From positions 1 to 14,432 of the forward strand of contig JAFAVL010000638.1 in NCBI GenBank assembly GCA_019242465.1: a DNA stretch of 14,432 nt, written 5' to 3'. The DNA comes from Chroococcidiopsidaceae cyanobacterium CP_BM_RX_35 (GTDB lineage Bacteria > Cyanobacteriota > Cyanobacteriia > Cyanobacteriales > Chroococcidiopsidaceae). Shown one piece after another: positions 7,522-13,831 of this stretch. The number at the start of each line of letters is the position of its first letter. Position 1 is the first letter of the stretch. The translations under genes and the position numbers were made by a program. Under the pieces are notes generated by a model. The model searched no databases, had not been told where the DNA came from, and saw nothing but the letters and a program-made list of their open reading frames with translations.

Positions 7522-8091
7522 TTATTGCCCAGGTGTTGTAGCGGTAGCATCAACATCTTTAGTAGGCGGTTTCGCACCACCCATCCGAATCTCAGAAGTT
7601 AAGGAAGCCATGCTAAACCCACCAAAGCGCTTCAAAACACTAACTCGCAGCCGTAGGTTAGGACTGGCAAACCACAGTCGCTCCTCAGAGGACATAGTTT
7701 CGTACTCAGTTATCAGTGTTAGGGCATCATCACTGCCCATAATATAGCGACCAGCAACTGGCGTTTTCTCGGCATAACCCATTTCCCGGAGCAGTTTGCC
7801 AGTGTGGATATTATCTGGATCGGGGACTGACACCAGCACTGTAGAACCAGTATGTTTTTCCTGATCCCACTCCATTGTACCGTTCCAACTGACTCTGGCT
7901 CCACATAGAGCAGTCGTGGGGTCAACCTCGTACTGTTGGCAAAGTTTAACCACCTCGGCATCATCAGGTGCCAGCATCTCTACTGTAATGTCTGACTTAC
8001 CCCCTTCTGATTGCTTAAAAGCCAAGTGATGGCTAGTGCGATGTGAGAACCACTTTCCAGAACTCAGTTCAAAAAACTCCTGAATATTCAT
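7522..8091 (-). CDS. cpcS: Phycobiliprotein lyase, CpcS/CpeS family
   Basis: This encodes 189 residues with the family signature throughout: [20 protein letters not shown] then HHLAF at the start, the middle [12 protein letters not shown] and [20 protein letters not shown], then [20 protein letters not shown] and [20 protein letters not shown] toward the end. CpcS/CpeS proteins are lipocalin-fold lyases that attach bilin to the Cys-82/84 site of phycocyanin, allophycocyanin or phycoerythrin subunits. The last 20 or so residues (about 170-189, rich in Thr, Pro and Ala) are a low-complexity tail past the conserved fold. The start at 8091 matches the family's N-terminus. It lies 85 nt downstream of the HEAT-repeat gene on the same strand and ends at a hairpin terminator, so the two probably form an operon. 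Whether the bilin target is a phycocyanin, allophycocyanin or phycoerythrin subunit (CpcS versus CpeS) cannot be told from sequence. Confidence 0.93.
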   Translation of the reverse strand: MNIQEFFELSSGKWFSHRTSHHLAFKQSEGGKSDITVEMLAPDDAEVVKLCQQYEVDPTTALCGARVSWNGTMEWDQEKHTGSTVLVSVPDPDNIHTGKLLREMGYAEKTPVAGRYIMGSDDALTLITEYETMSSEERLWFASPNLRLRVSVLKRFGGFSMASLTSEIRMGGAKPPTKDVDATATTPGQ

Positions 8092-8176
8092 GAATCAAAT
8101 CTTCACCTTTGAACAATATTTAAAGCCCCATTTCTTAAGGTAGCAGGATACAGTTGTACCCCATAGAGGCATTCTT

Positions 8177-8866
8177 CTACTCTCTACTCCCTGCCTCTGG
8201 TACCGCCGCTAGCTGCTTGAGGGAAATTGTGGCAGCCTCAGCCACATGAGGATGACTGTCTTTTTCCAGATATTTTAAGGCTGAGATGCTCTTGGGACTG
8301 GGAAGATTACCTAGAGCTTCTGCCAGACGTTGTCGAACCAGCCAGTCATCCGACTTAGCGAAGTTGAGAATGGAATCAATCGCCTCGGTATCTTTAATTT
8401 CTCCCAGCGCCGCGATCGCTGCTTGCTGAAGTACAACTTCCTCACTGCCTAACGCCTGTATCAGTACTTCGTGGGCACGTTGGTCTTTAATATTGCCTAA
8501 AGACACTGCTGCACTGAAGCGGACGAGCCATTCGGTATCTTCGTAAAAAGCCCTTACCAGAGGTTCAAAGGCTCTCTGATCGCCCAAATAGCCTAAAGCG
8601 CCAGCGGCATCAGCGCGAATCCCGTAATCTGGATCAGTTTCGAGCAAACGTACTAAGATAGGGTAGCATTCGTCTGTATGTTTAATCCCCAGCGCAAATA
8701 CAGCCATTGAGCGAATTTGCAGGCTATCGTCGTCCAACACCTTTTTAATTAAGGGGACAGCAACTGCCGATGGAAAATGGCGTAAGGTAGCAAGTGCCAC
8801 CATGCGATCGGCAGAATTCTGGCTTTCTAACTTACTAGAGATTTCCTCAATGCTTGGATGAACCAT
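8177..8866 (-). CDS. HEAT-repeat protein, PBS-lyase type
   Basis: This 229-residue protein consists almost wholly of HEAT-like (PBS_HEAT) repeats of about 30 residues: for example VRSMAVFALG-like units at SLQIRSMAVFALG (about 48-60), YGIRADAAGALGYLGD (80-95), WLVRFSAAVSLGNIKD (111-126), VLQQAAIAALGEIKD (143-157) and WLVRQRLAEALGNL (172-185). The repeat type is that of CpcE/CpcF bilin lyase subunits, NblB and many cyanobacterial scaffold proteins. It is a single chain of its own, not a clear CpcE, CpcF or NblB, so I do not assign a symbol. Its position immediately upstream of a cpcS-type lyase suggests a phycobilisome-related role such as chaperoning or bilin handling; this is inference from context. 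The frame is open to 8983, but the extra 39 residues look unlike a repeat protein, so ATG 8866 is chosen, though no strong ribosome binding site is seen. Confidence 0.88.
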   Translation of the reverse strand: MVHPSIEEISSKLESQNSADRMVALATLRHFPSAVAVPLIKKVLDDDSLQIRSMAVFALGIKHTDECYPILVRLLETDPDYGIRADAAGALGYLGDQRAFEPLVRAFYEDTEWLVRFSAAVSLGNIKDQRAHEVLIQALGSEEVVLQQAAIAALGEIKDTEAIDSILNFAKSDDWLVRQRLAEALGNLPSPKSISALKYLEKDSHPHVAEAATISLKQLAAVPEAGSRE

Positions 8867-9100
8867 TGATCTAAAAACGCCTTGATTAACTCCTCTCCAG
8901 TTTACGATTGCTACTGCCCTAGATCCTTCTGCCCTAAGTCCCAGTAGATTGTTTCTTGTTAGCCTTATTCCTATTAACTGCAATCGCTAAGGGTGAAGCC
9001 CTACGAAAACAGCACCTTAACAGAGTCAAGGAAGAGGCAGGGGCAACCCTCTACTTGAAAGGAAAGGGCTTGCTCAAGGGTAAAAATATGAGTTCTTTTT

Positions 9101-9114
9101 CTCCCTGAAGGGAG
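9101..9114. repeat. Short palindrome CTCCCTGAAGGGAG
   Basis: A 6-bp perfect stem with a 2-base centre lies in the 175-bp gap between the HEAT and GPH transporter genes. A T-run sits on its left (9093-9100), which is the wrong side for a terminator on the plus strand, and on the minus strand it becomes an A-run. The rest of the gap (8984-9158) holds the motif AGGGCTTG twice and no gene that I can see. Confidence 0.4.
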
Positions 9115-9149
9115 AGGGCTTGTAGCCGCTTGCAGAGGAGCTATTTGTT

Positions 9150-9186
9150 CTTTCCCCCCTATCCCCTGCCCCCTGCCCCCCTGCTC
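9150..9186. repeat. STRR-like heptanucleotide tandem repeat (CCCCTGC)
   Basis: The plus strand reads as imperfect copies of CCCCTGC after a CCCCCCTAT lead, with three recognisable units and short pyrimidine spacers. Short tandemly repeated repetitive (STRR) heptamers rich in C are a known feature of cyanobacterial genomes. The repeat runs into the 3' end of the GPH transporter gene and supplies its last codons. Confidence 0.6.
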
Positions 9187-10628
9187 CCCATCTCCTCACG
9201 CCGTTCCTTAAGTTTCAGCAAGATTTCCGCGTGCACCTCGCGGGTGATGGGGTAAAAATAGGCTAAAACTAAACCAATAATTAAGCAGAGGGTTGGCAAG
9301 GGACCAATGGCGAGGCGAATTGCCAAAAGAGCGCTTGAGGGTTGGTCGGGCACAACATTCCCTGAACTTTTGATATATCCAGCCCAGCCCAATGCCTGCA
9401 ACACCAAGAAGAGTCCAATGGAGATACCAGCCTTTTGTAGCAGGGTGATAAAACCATAGAATATACCTTCTCGACGCTGACCTGTTCTGAGTTCATCGAG
9501 TTCAATCACGTCTGGCATCATTGACCAGGGGATCAGGTAAGCAGTGGAGACACCGAAGCCTGCAAGTATCGCGATCGCGTACATTAAGCCCACTTGACCA
9601 GGCTGGAGGAAAAATAATCCTGCCTGAGCTATGATCCATAGACTCATCCCCATAAAGTAGACAGCCTTTTTACCTACCCGCTTGCTGATATAGCTCCAGA
9701 CAAACAGCATGACTAGAGCAGTTCCTTGCACTGCTAAAGCGACTTGTGCAGAAACTGCCTGTGGTAATTTCATCCAACTAACTACGTAGTAAATAATGAC
9801 GGTTTGTGTGATCTGCACACCTAACCAAGAACAGAGGTAGATACCAGTTACAAACAGGAAAGGTCGATTGCTGAAGACGATGCGGAGTTGCTCCCAGAAA
9901 GATGTGGATATAGTGGTTTCTGGCTCAACCCGCTGTTGAGCCACAGCAGCAACGCGAGTCCGCGTGCCCCAAACACACACATAAGCAGGTAATATAATCA
10001 GGACTGCACAGATGCCGCCAAGAACTAAAAACTGCTTGCCCTGATCGTGACTAAATACAGAAAAGATGATATTGGCGAGTACTAAAGACAGAATGCTACC
10101 GCTAATGGAAAAGGCAAAGCGAAAGCTGTTAAGGCTAGTACGTTCGTTATAGTCCTGAGTTAGCTCCGGTGTTAAGGCGGTGTAGGGTAGGTTAACAGCT
10201 GTGAAGGAGGTGTTAAAGCAAGCACTAATTGCAACATAATACCAGAATAGCTGCCACTGCTGACTCCCACTCCCATCAGCACTTAATTGAGGAACAACCC
10301 ATTGGAGGAAAAAGAAAATTCCTAAAGGAATTGCACCAAACAGCATCCAAGGATGTCGTCGTCCCCAAGGAGAACGCGTTTTGTCACTCAGCACCCCCAC
10401 CATGGGATCAAGCACGGCATCCCAAATTCCGCTAATTAACCGAACATTACTTGCTAATTCAGCACTCAAACCTGCTACGTTGGTCAGGAAAAATGACAGA
10501 AAAAACCCCACGATGTTAATGCTGATAGCAGTTCCCATATCTCCGGTGCCATAAGCTAGTTTTGTTGTCAAGTCCAGCTTTTCACTTGGAGGCACTTTGG
10601 GATGGGCACCAGAAGAAGAATTGTTCAT
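9159..10628 (-). CDS. GPH-family sugar:cation symporter (MelB-like MFS transporter)
   Basis: This 489-residue polytopic membrane protein has the hallmarks of the glycoside-pentoside-hexuronide:cation symporters: KLAYGTGDMG (23-32), then WDAVLDPMVGVLSDKTRSPW (69-88) and GRRHPWMLFGAIP (89-101). Asp70 and Asp74 occupy the places of MelB Asp55 and Asp59, which bind the coupling cation. The second half holds a conserved loop around 375-395 (PWSMMPDVIELDE and RREGIFYG). It should import a sugar or glycoside with H+ or Na+; the substrate cannot be read from sequence. The last dozen residues (EEMGSRGAGGRG) are encoded by a C-rich STRR-type repeat and probably are not part of the conserved fold. It diverges from the phosphoribosyltransferase gene across 64 nt. 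No strong ribosome binding site precedes the ATG. Confidence 0.88.
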   Translation of the reverse strand: MNNSSSGAHPKVPPSEKLDLTTKLAYGTGDMGTAISINIVGFFLSFFLTNVAGLSAELASNVRLISGIWDAVLDPMVGVLSDKTRSPWGRRHPWMLFGAIPLGIFFFLQWVVPQLSADGSGSQQWQLFWYYVAISACFNTSFTAVNLPYTALTPELTQDYNERTSLNSFRFAFSISGSILSLVLANIIFSVFSHDQGKQFLVLGGICAVLIILPAYVCVWGTRTRVAAVAQQRVEPETTISTSFWEQLRIVFSNRPFLFVTGIYLCSWLGVQITQTVIIYYVVSWMKLPQAVSAQVALAVQGTALVMLFVWSYISKRVGKKAVYFMGMSLWIIAQAGLFFLQPGQVGLMYAIAILAGFGVSTAYLIPWSMMPDVIELDELRTGQRREGIFYGFITLLQKAGISIGLFLVLQALGWAGYIKSSGNVVPDQPSSALLAIRLAIGPLPTLCLIIGLVLAYFYPITREVHAEILLKLKERREEMGSRGAGGRG

Positions 10629-10692
10629 AAGTTGATAAGGATATTACAATAAATAACTTCTCACATAGTATTAGCTCGAAATTGCATTGTTT

Positions 10693-11217
10693 ATGCCAGA
10701 CCTTTACGTGTCATGGTCAGATTACCATCAAAAGATCGAACAACTAGCAGTCAACATTTATCAATCCAGTTGGCAATTCAACCAAGTTATTTGTCTTGCT
10801 AGAGGGGGGCTGCGGGTTGGTGATATTCTTTCACGGATCTACAGGCAGCCGTTGGCAATTCTAGCCGCCTCGTCTTACTTAGGTCCTGGGAAGCAGGAAA
10901 GAAGGGCTTTAACCTTTTCTTGTCACTTAACCATGACGACTGTCCAGCTAGGCAAGCACCTACTTGTAGTTGACGATCTGGTGGACTCTGGCGTTACACT
11001 TCAACAGACTATACCTTGGCTGCAGCAGCATTATGGCGACCAAATCGAAGAAATTCGCACTGCCGTACTTTGGTATAAAGCCCGCTCCATCTTTGTTCCC
11101 GATTACTACGTTGAGTATCTTCCTGATAACCCTTGGATTCATCAGCCTTTTGAACCCTACGAGACTCTCGATCCAGCTGAACTAGCAGCCGCCTACTCAG
11201 CGGCTTTAACCAAATAA
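10693..11217 (+). CDS. Phosphoribosyltransferase-domain protein
   Basis: This encodes 174 residues of the type I PRTase fold. The PRPP-binding loop LVVDDLVDSGVTL is at residues 91-103 with the usual hydrophobic-x-x-D-D-x-x-D-[ST]-G-x-T pattern. An early ICLARGGLRVGDILSR segment (33-48) fits the Arg-Gly-Gly loop that binds pyrophosphate in hypoxanthine/xanthine-guanine-type enzymes. The C-terminal part (NPWIHQPFE near 146-154) is typical of the xanthine/guanine PRTase-like COG2236 group. It probably transfers a phosphoribosyl group from PRPP to a purine base, though the base is not determined. A TTG at 10687 is in frame, but ATG 10693 is the better start. The 3' end overlaps that of the AEC transporter by 12 bp on the opposite strand. 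Confidence 0.88.
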   Translation: MPDLYVSWSDYHQKIEQLAVNIYQSSWQFNQVICLARGGLRVGDILSRIYRQPLAILAASSYLGPGKQERRALTFSCHLTMTTVQLGKHLLVVDDLVDSGVTLQQTIPWLQQHYGDQIEEIRTAVLWYKARSIFVPDYYVEYLPDNPWIHQPFEPYETLDPAELAAAYSAALTK

Positions 11218-12150
11218 CCATAACCAGACTGGCAGCATGACGAGGAGTCCAGCGGAGCCCAACACTAGAGCAGTAACAGTCAGCTCGAGATCCAGCTGGA
11301 AAGCCTCTGCAATCACCAGGGTGGCAAAAGCTGGGGGCATTGCCATCTGTAGAACTATCACTAGCTGGGCTGAGCCTTTAAGACCGAACAGCGATAAACT
11401 GCTACCCAAGAGCAATGGAATCAAAAACATTTTAATTCCTAGGCTGACTCCAGCCTGTGGCAGTTTGTGCCAGGAATTGAGCTGACTCAGCCGCATTCCC
11501 ACTAAGACTAGAGACAGCGCTACAGATGTCCAAGCCAATCCTTGAAGACTTTGTTCAGCTAAAGTGGGCAGCTGTATTTGTCGGAAACCTAAGCCAAAGC
11601 CAAAGCTCCACAGCGCTGGATTGATCGATATTGCCTGAACCAACCGCCAAGGACTCTGGGCACCTCTGCTAAAACGAGCAGCTATAGCCACTCCTAACCC
11701 GTAGGCTCCTAGTGTCGTCCCTAGCAGATCGTAGAACAGCGCCCAGGCGAAGAACTTGGTTCCCACCACGGCCAAAACGACTGGATAGCCTAAATAGCCA
11801 GTGTTTCCCACCATTGCTGCCAAGAGAAAACTGCCTTGACTCGGTTGGCTCCAGAACGCTTGGGGTTCAGTTTTTTGCAGGTAAGCTTGCCAATTCATCC
11901 AAGCATTAGCTAAACCCAGCCCTAGGAAAATCGCCACCCAGGCAACTAGTGGTGCCAGCCAAATTGGTCCTGACAAGTCGGCTCGGTGCAAAAATGCCAC
12001 AATACTGATTGGCACCCCAACCCAAAAGAGGAATTGACCTAAATAGGCAGGAAAGACTTTTGGTAGTTTACCGCCGAGAATGAACCCAATTAGGACTAAT
12101 CCGACGAGTGGTGTATAGAGTTGCAGGAGCTTAGAAACTAAGGTAGGCAT
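11206..12150 (-). CDS. AEC-family transporter (auxin efflux carrier-like permease)
   Basis: This 314-residue protein has about ten hydrophobic helices in two halves, as in the bacterial AEC family. Supporting segments are LLQLYTPLVGLVLIGFILGG near the N-terminus, FLFWVGVPISIVAFLH (40-55), VGNTGYLGYPVVLAVVG (114-130) with the family's N-T-G-x-x-G-x-P crossover motif, and MAMPPAFATLVIAEAF (about 269-284), matching the conserved second-half M-x-x-A motif. Bacterial members carry small organic anions such as malate or malonate, and the substrate here is unknown. A weak AAGG lies 12 nt before the ATG. It diverges from the VanY gene across a 106-bp gap with a palindrome and overlaps the convergent phosphoribosyltransferase gene at its 3' end. 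Confidence 0.9.
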   Translation of the reverse strand: MPTLVSKLLQLYTPLVGLVLIGFILGGKLPKVFPAYLGQFLFWVGVPISIVAFLHRADLSGPIWLAPLVAWVAIFLGLGLANAWMNWQAYLQKTEPQAFWSQPSQGSFLLAAMVGNTGYLGYPVVLAVVGTKFFAWALFYDLLGTTLGAYGLGVAIAARFSRGAQSPWRLVQAISINPALWSFGFGLGFRQIQLPTLAEQSLQGLAWTSVALSLVLVGMRLSQLNSWHKLPQAGVSLGIKMFLIPLLLGSSLSLFGLKGSAQLVIVLQMAMPPAFATLVIAEAFQLDLELTVTALVLGSAGLLVMLPVWLWLFG

Positions 12151-12184
12151 GTTTTTTCAGCCTTCAGGAGGCGGAATTAGCAAC

Positions 12185-12200
12185 AGGTCAGTTGTGACCT
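12185..12200. promoter_or_regulatory. Palindrome AGGTCA-N4-TGACCT in a divergent promoter gap
   Basis: A perfect 6-bp inverted repeat with a 4-bp centre lies midway between the AEC and VanY start codons. A possible plus-strand promoter overlaps it: TTGTGA at 12192-12197 and TAAAAT at 12214-12219, 16 bp apart. The geometry is that of a repressor or activator site controlling one or both genes. The palindrome is directly visible, while the regulatory role and promoter are inferred. Confidence 0.4.
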
Positions 12201-12243
12201 TTGGCAACCAGGATAAAATTGGCTAGTGGCAAATCAGAAAATA

Positions 12244-12249
12244 GAGGAG
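12244..12249 (+). promoter_or_regulatory. Ribosome binding site deciding a GTG start
   Basis: GAGGAG sits 7 nt before GTG 12257. It supports a GTG start for the VanY-like gene, which has no ATG near the beginning of its frame. Confidence 0.6.
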
Positions 12250-12256
12250 TTGGCGT

Positions 12257-13093
12257 GTGGGAAAGGCTGGTTTTTCTGGTAAACAACAGAAGGTGACAAC
12301 TTCCTCAGTAGAGGACATTCCAGAGGCTTTAAGGGAAAGCACTAACGCTAAAACCCGAAAGAACAGAAGCAAGAAGATAGTGTTGTTGCTTGGGGGATTA
12401 GGTGGATTAGGCACGCTAGCAGCAATCACCTATCTTTGGTATTTTGCCTCGGTGCCACAAATCAACTCAGAAGCTAAGCGTTCTCCTACTATTTCCTCTA
12501 GTCCGGCTCCAGCCAAATCCCCAAGCATTGCCAATTCCCCAGCCAGCCAACCAGATATAATCCTTGGACAAGCTGGACACTTTGCCTACTCTGAAGCACC
12601 TCAAGACGACCTTCGACCCATCTTAGCGGATGGTCGCATCATGCTGCGTCAAGCTGCCGCCAAACATTTTTTGGCAATGGTTGCAGCAGCGCGGGTTGCG
12701 GGTGTGATTCTGGTACCCATTTCCGGCTTTCGTTCTGTGAAAGATCAGCAAAATATATTTTTTAGCATTAAAGATCAGCGGAGGCAAACGGTAAGCCAAA
12801 GAGCAGAAGTCAGTGCCCCTCCCGGCTACAGTGAGCATCACACTGGCTATGCTGTAGATATTGGCGATTGGTTAGTACCAGCCACCAACCTCAATCCCAA
12901 CTTTGACAAAACTCCAGCTTTTAAATGGCTGTCTGCCAATGCTGCTCGCTTCAACTTTGAGATGTCGTTTCCCAAACACAACTCCCAAGGCTTAAGTTAT
13001 GAACCCTGGCACTGGCGCTTTGTAGGTGATCGCGACAGCCTGGAAACCTTTTACAAAGCTAAAAATCTCAAAGCGCTTAATCCATCACAGTAA
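12257..13093 (+). CDS. Membrane-anchored D-alanyl-D-alanine carboxypeptidase, VanY/M15 family
   Basis: This 278-residue protein has a cytoplasmic basic stretch (about 31-40, AKTRKNRSKK), one membrane helix (41-63), a Ser/Pro/Ala-rich linker (75-98) and a periplasmic M15B peptidase domain (about 105-270). The catalytic motifs are complete: SGFRSVKDQQ (156-165); SEHHTGYAVD (192-201), giving zinc ligands His194 and Asp201; and EPWHWRF (249-255), with catalytic Glu249 and the third zinc ligand His252. The enzyme should remove the terminal D-Ala from peptidoglycan stem peptides. In cyanobacteria such VanY-like proteins are usually housekeeping enzymes, and no vanHAX or VanRS genes are nearby, so vancomycin resistance is not implied. 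Translation starts at GTG with a good ribosome binding site. It diverges from the AEC transporter gene. Confidence 0.93.
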   Translation: MGKAGFSGKQQKVTTSSVEDIPEALRESTNAKTRKNRSKKIVLLLGGLGGLGTLAAITYLWYFASVPQINSEAKRSPTISSSPAPAKSPSIANSPASQPDIILGQAGHFAYSEAPQDDLRPILADGRIMLRQAAAKHFLAMVAAARVAGVILVPISGFRSVKDQQNIFFSIKDQRRQTVSQRAEVSAPPGYSEHHTGYAVDIGDWLVPATNLNPNFDKTPAFKWLSANAARFNFEMSFPKHNSQGLSYEPWHWRFVGDRDSLETFYKAKNLKALNPSQ

Positions 13094-13126
13094 AGAGAGA
13101 TGGGGGAGCACTACAGTTGTAGATGG

Positions 13127-13289
13127 GAGCGTAATAAAATAGCGTTGTAGAACTTTAGCGTCTGGTAAGCAATCTTATTGATAAGAGCTTACGAGAAAAT
13201 AGGAGTTCCTGGTTAGGATATTTGCAATAGGAGAACTAGTTTAGGAAAAAATGCTAAAGAGCAGTAATATCACTGTTTTTATTACGCTC
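13127..13289. repeat. Nested inverted-repeat element (MITE-like or structured RNA)
   Basis: GAGCGTAATAAAA at 13127-13139 is perfectly complementary to TTTTATTACGCTC at 13277-13289. Within it CTTTAGC (13153-13159) matches GCTAAAG (13253-13259), and a tight central hairpin forms from GTAAGC-AA-TCTTAT (13165-13178) and ATAAGA-GCTTAC (13181-13192). Arms are in the correct nested order for one branched fold 163 bases long. An 8-bp direct repeat AATAGGAG occurs at 13198 and 13226. There is no transposase gene, and I see no target-site duplication at the ends. It could be a non-autonomous element remnant or a folded transcript. Confidence 0.45.
13165..13192. repeat. Hairpin GTAAGC/GCTTAC with inner TCTTAT/ATAAGA stem
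   Basis: Twelve base pairs form with one AA bulge and a two-base turn, 71 nt after the VanY stop. No T-run follows on either strand, so it does not look like an ordinary terminator, although it is the first strong hairpin downstream of the VanY-like gene. Confidence 0.5.
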
Positions 13290-13319
13290 TCGATCTTGAT
13301 TGTAAACTATCTTACATAA
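13251..13319 (+). CDS. Possible 22-residue single-helix membrane peptide
   Basis: An ATG with AGGA 6 nt upstream opens a 22-codon frame ending in TAA. The peptide begins M-L-K-S-S-N, continues with about 16 hydrophobic residues (ITVFITLSILIVNYL) and would span the membrane once. It does not match a small photosystem or cytochrome b6f subunit that I know. It runs through the right half of the inverted-repeat element, so it may be chance, or it may be the signal-sequence remnant of the decayed gene downstream. Confidence 0.2.
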   Translation: MLKSSNITVFITLSILIVNYLT

Positions 13320-13589
13320 ACAAATCTATAACATTACCATTCTCAATCAATCTCTATAAGCTTCCTATGAGTTTCATATCTTAATTGAGTAGTCTGAGAA
13401 AGAATTCATAACTCTGCTGTACAAGCAGCCTTTTCAACCAATCCTTCGCAGCTTGGCAAAGCCAGTCACGTCCATTGTTCAGGTGGGCGTAATTGCGTTG
13501 CTAACTCCAAATTCAACGACAGTTCATCGTCAAAAATCAACCTATGCTATTTACCGTTCTACGCCAACGGCTTCAAGTGCCTCTGCTAA

Positions 13590-13831
13590 AGAGGGTGCGA
13601 AGTTTCTACCGGAAAACCTGCAATTCGACAGGTGATTGCACTGAACAATTCTAATGCCAACAATGATTTTGCCGTACCGACAGGGACACGCTTTAGCAGT
13701 TACATTGCCAGACTCATTCCTGAAAATAACTCGCCCTATCAGGCGGATGCGTGAATCTCAATCCTGTTTCACCTCAATCTCAATTGGCTTTATCACTTCA
13801 CCAAGTCTATGGCATCAAATACATCGACTGA
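13590..13831 (+). pseudogene. Frameshifted coding remnant upstream of the APC permease gene
   Basis: After a TAA at 13587, one frame is open for 54 codons and reads like real protein (GKPAIRQVIALNNSNANNDF, then AVPTGTRFSSYIARLIPENN and SPYQADA) until TGA 13752. Shifting by -1 at 13751 continues sensibly as VNLNPVSPQSQLALSLHQVY and GIKYID to TGA 13829. Neither piece has a credible start or ribosome binding site, and upstream frames (including an open frame 13453-13635) do not join cleanly. I read this as the 3' end of a decayed gene of unknown family. Its tail overlaps the start of the APC gene in another frame. The stretch 13320-13589 holds no intact gene that I can support; it is AT-rich at first and may contain further remnants. 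Confidence 0.35.

Noticed and set aside
8177..8866. Naming the HEAT protein nblB, cpcE or cpcF
   Set aside because: The repeat type is shared by all three, and I cannot see the distinguishing N-terminal or pairing features; a family-level name is safer.
9093..9114. T-run plus CTCCCT/AGGGAG palindrome as a terminator
   Set aside because: The T-run precedes the stem on the plus strand and becomes an A-run after it on the minus strand, which is the wrong order for both.
12257..13093. VanY-like gene as a vancomycin-resistance determinant
   Set aside because: No vanHAX ligase cluster or VanRS two-component genes are present, and M15B carboxypeptidases are common housekeeping enzymes in cyanobacteria.
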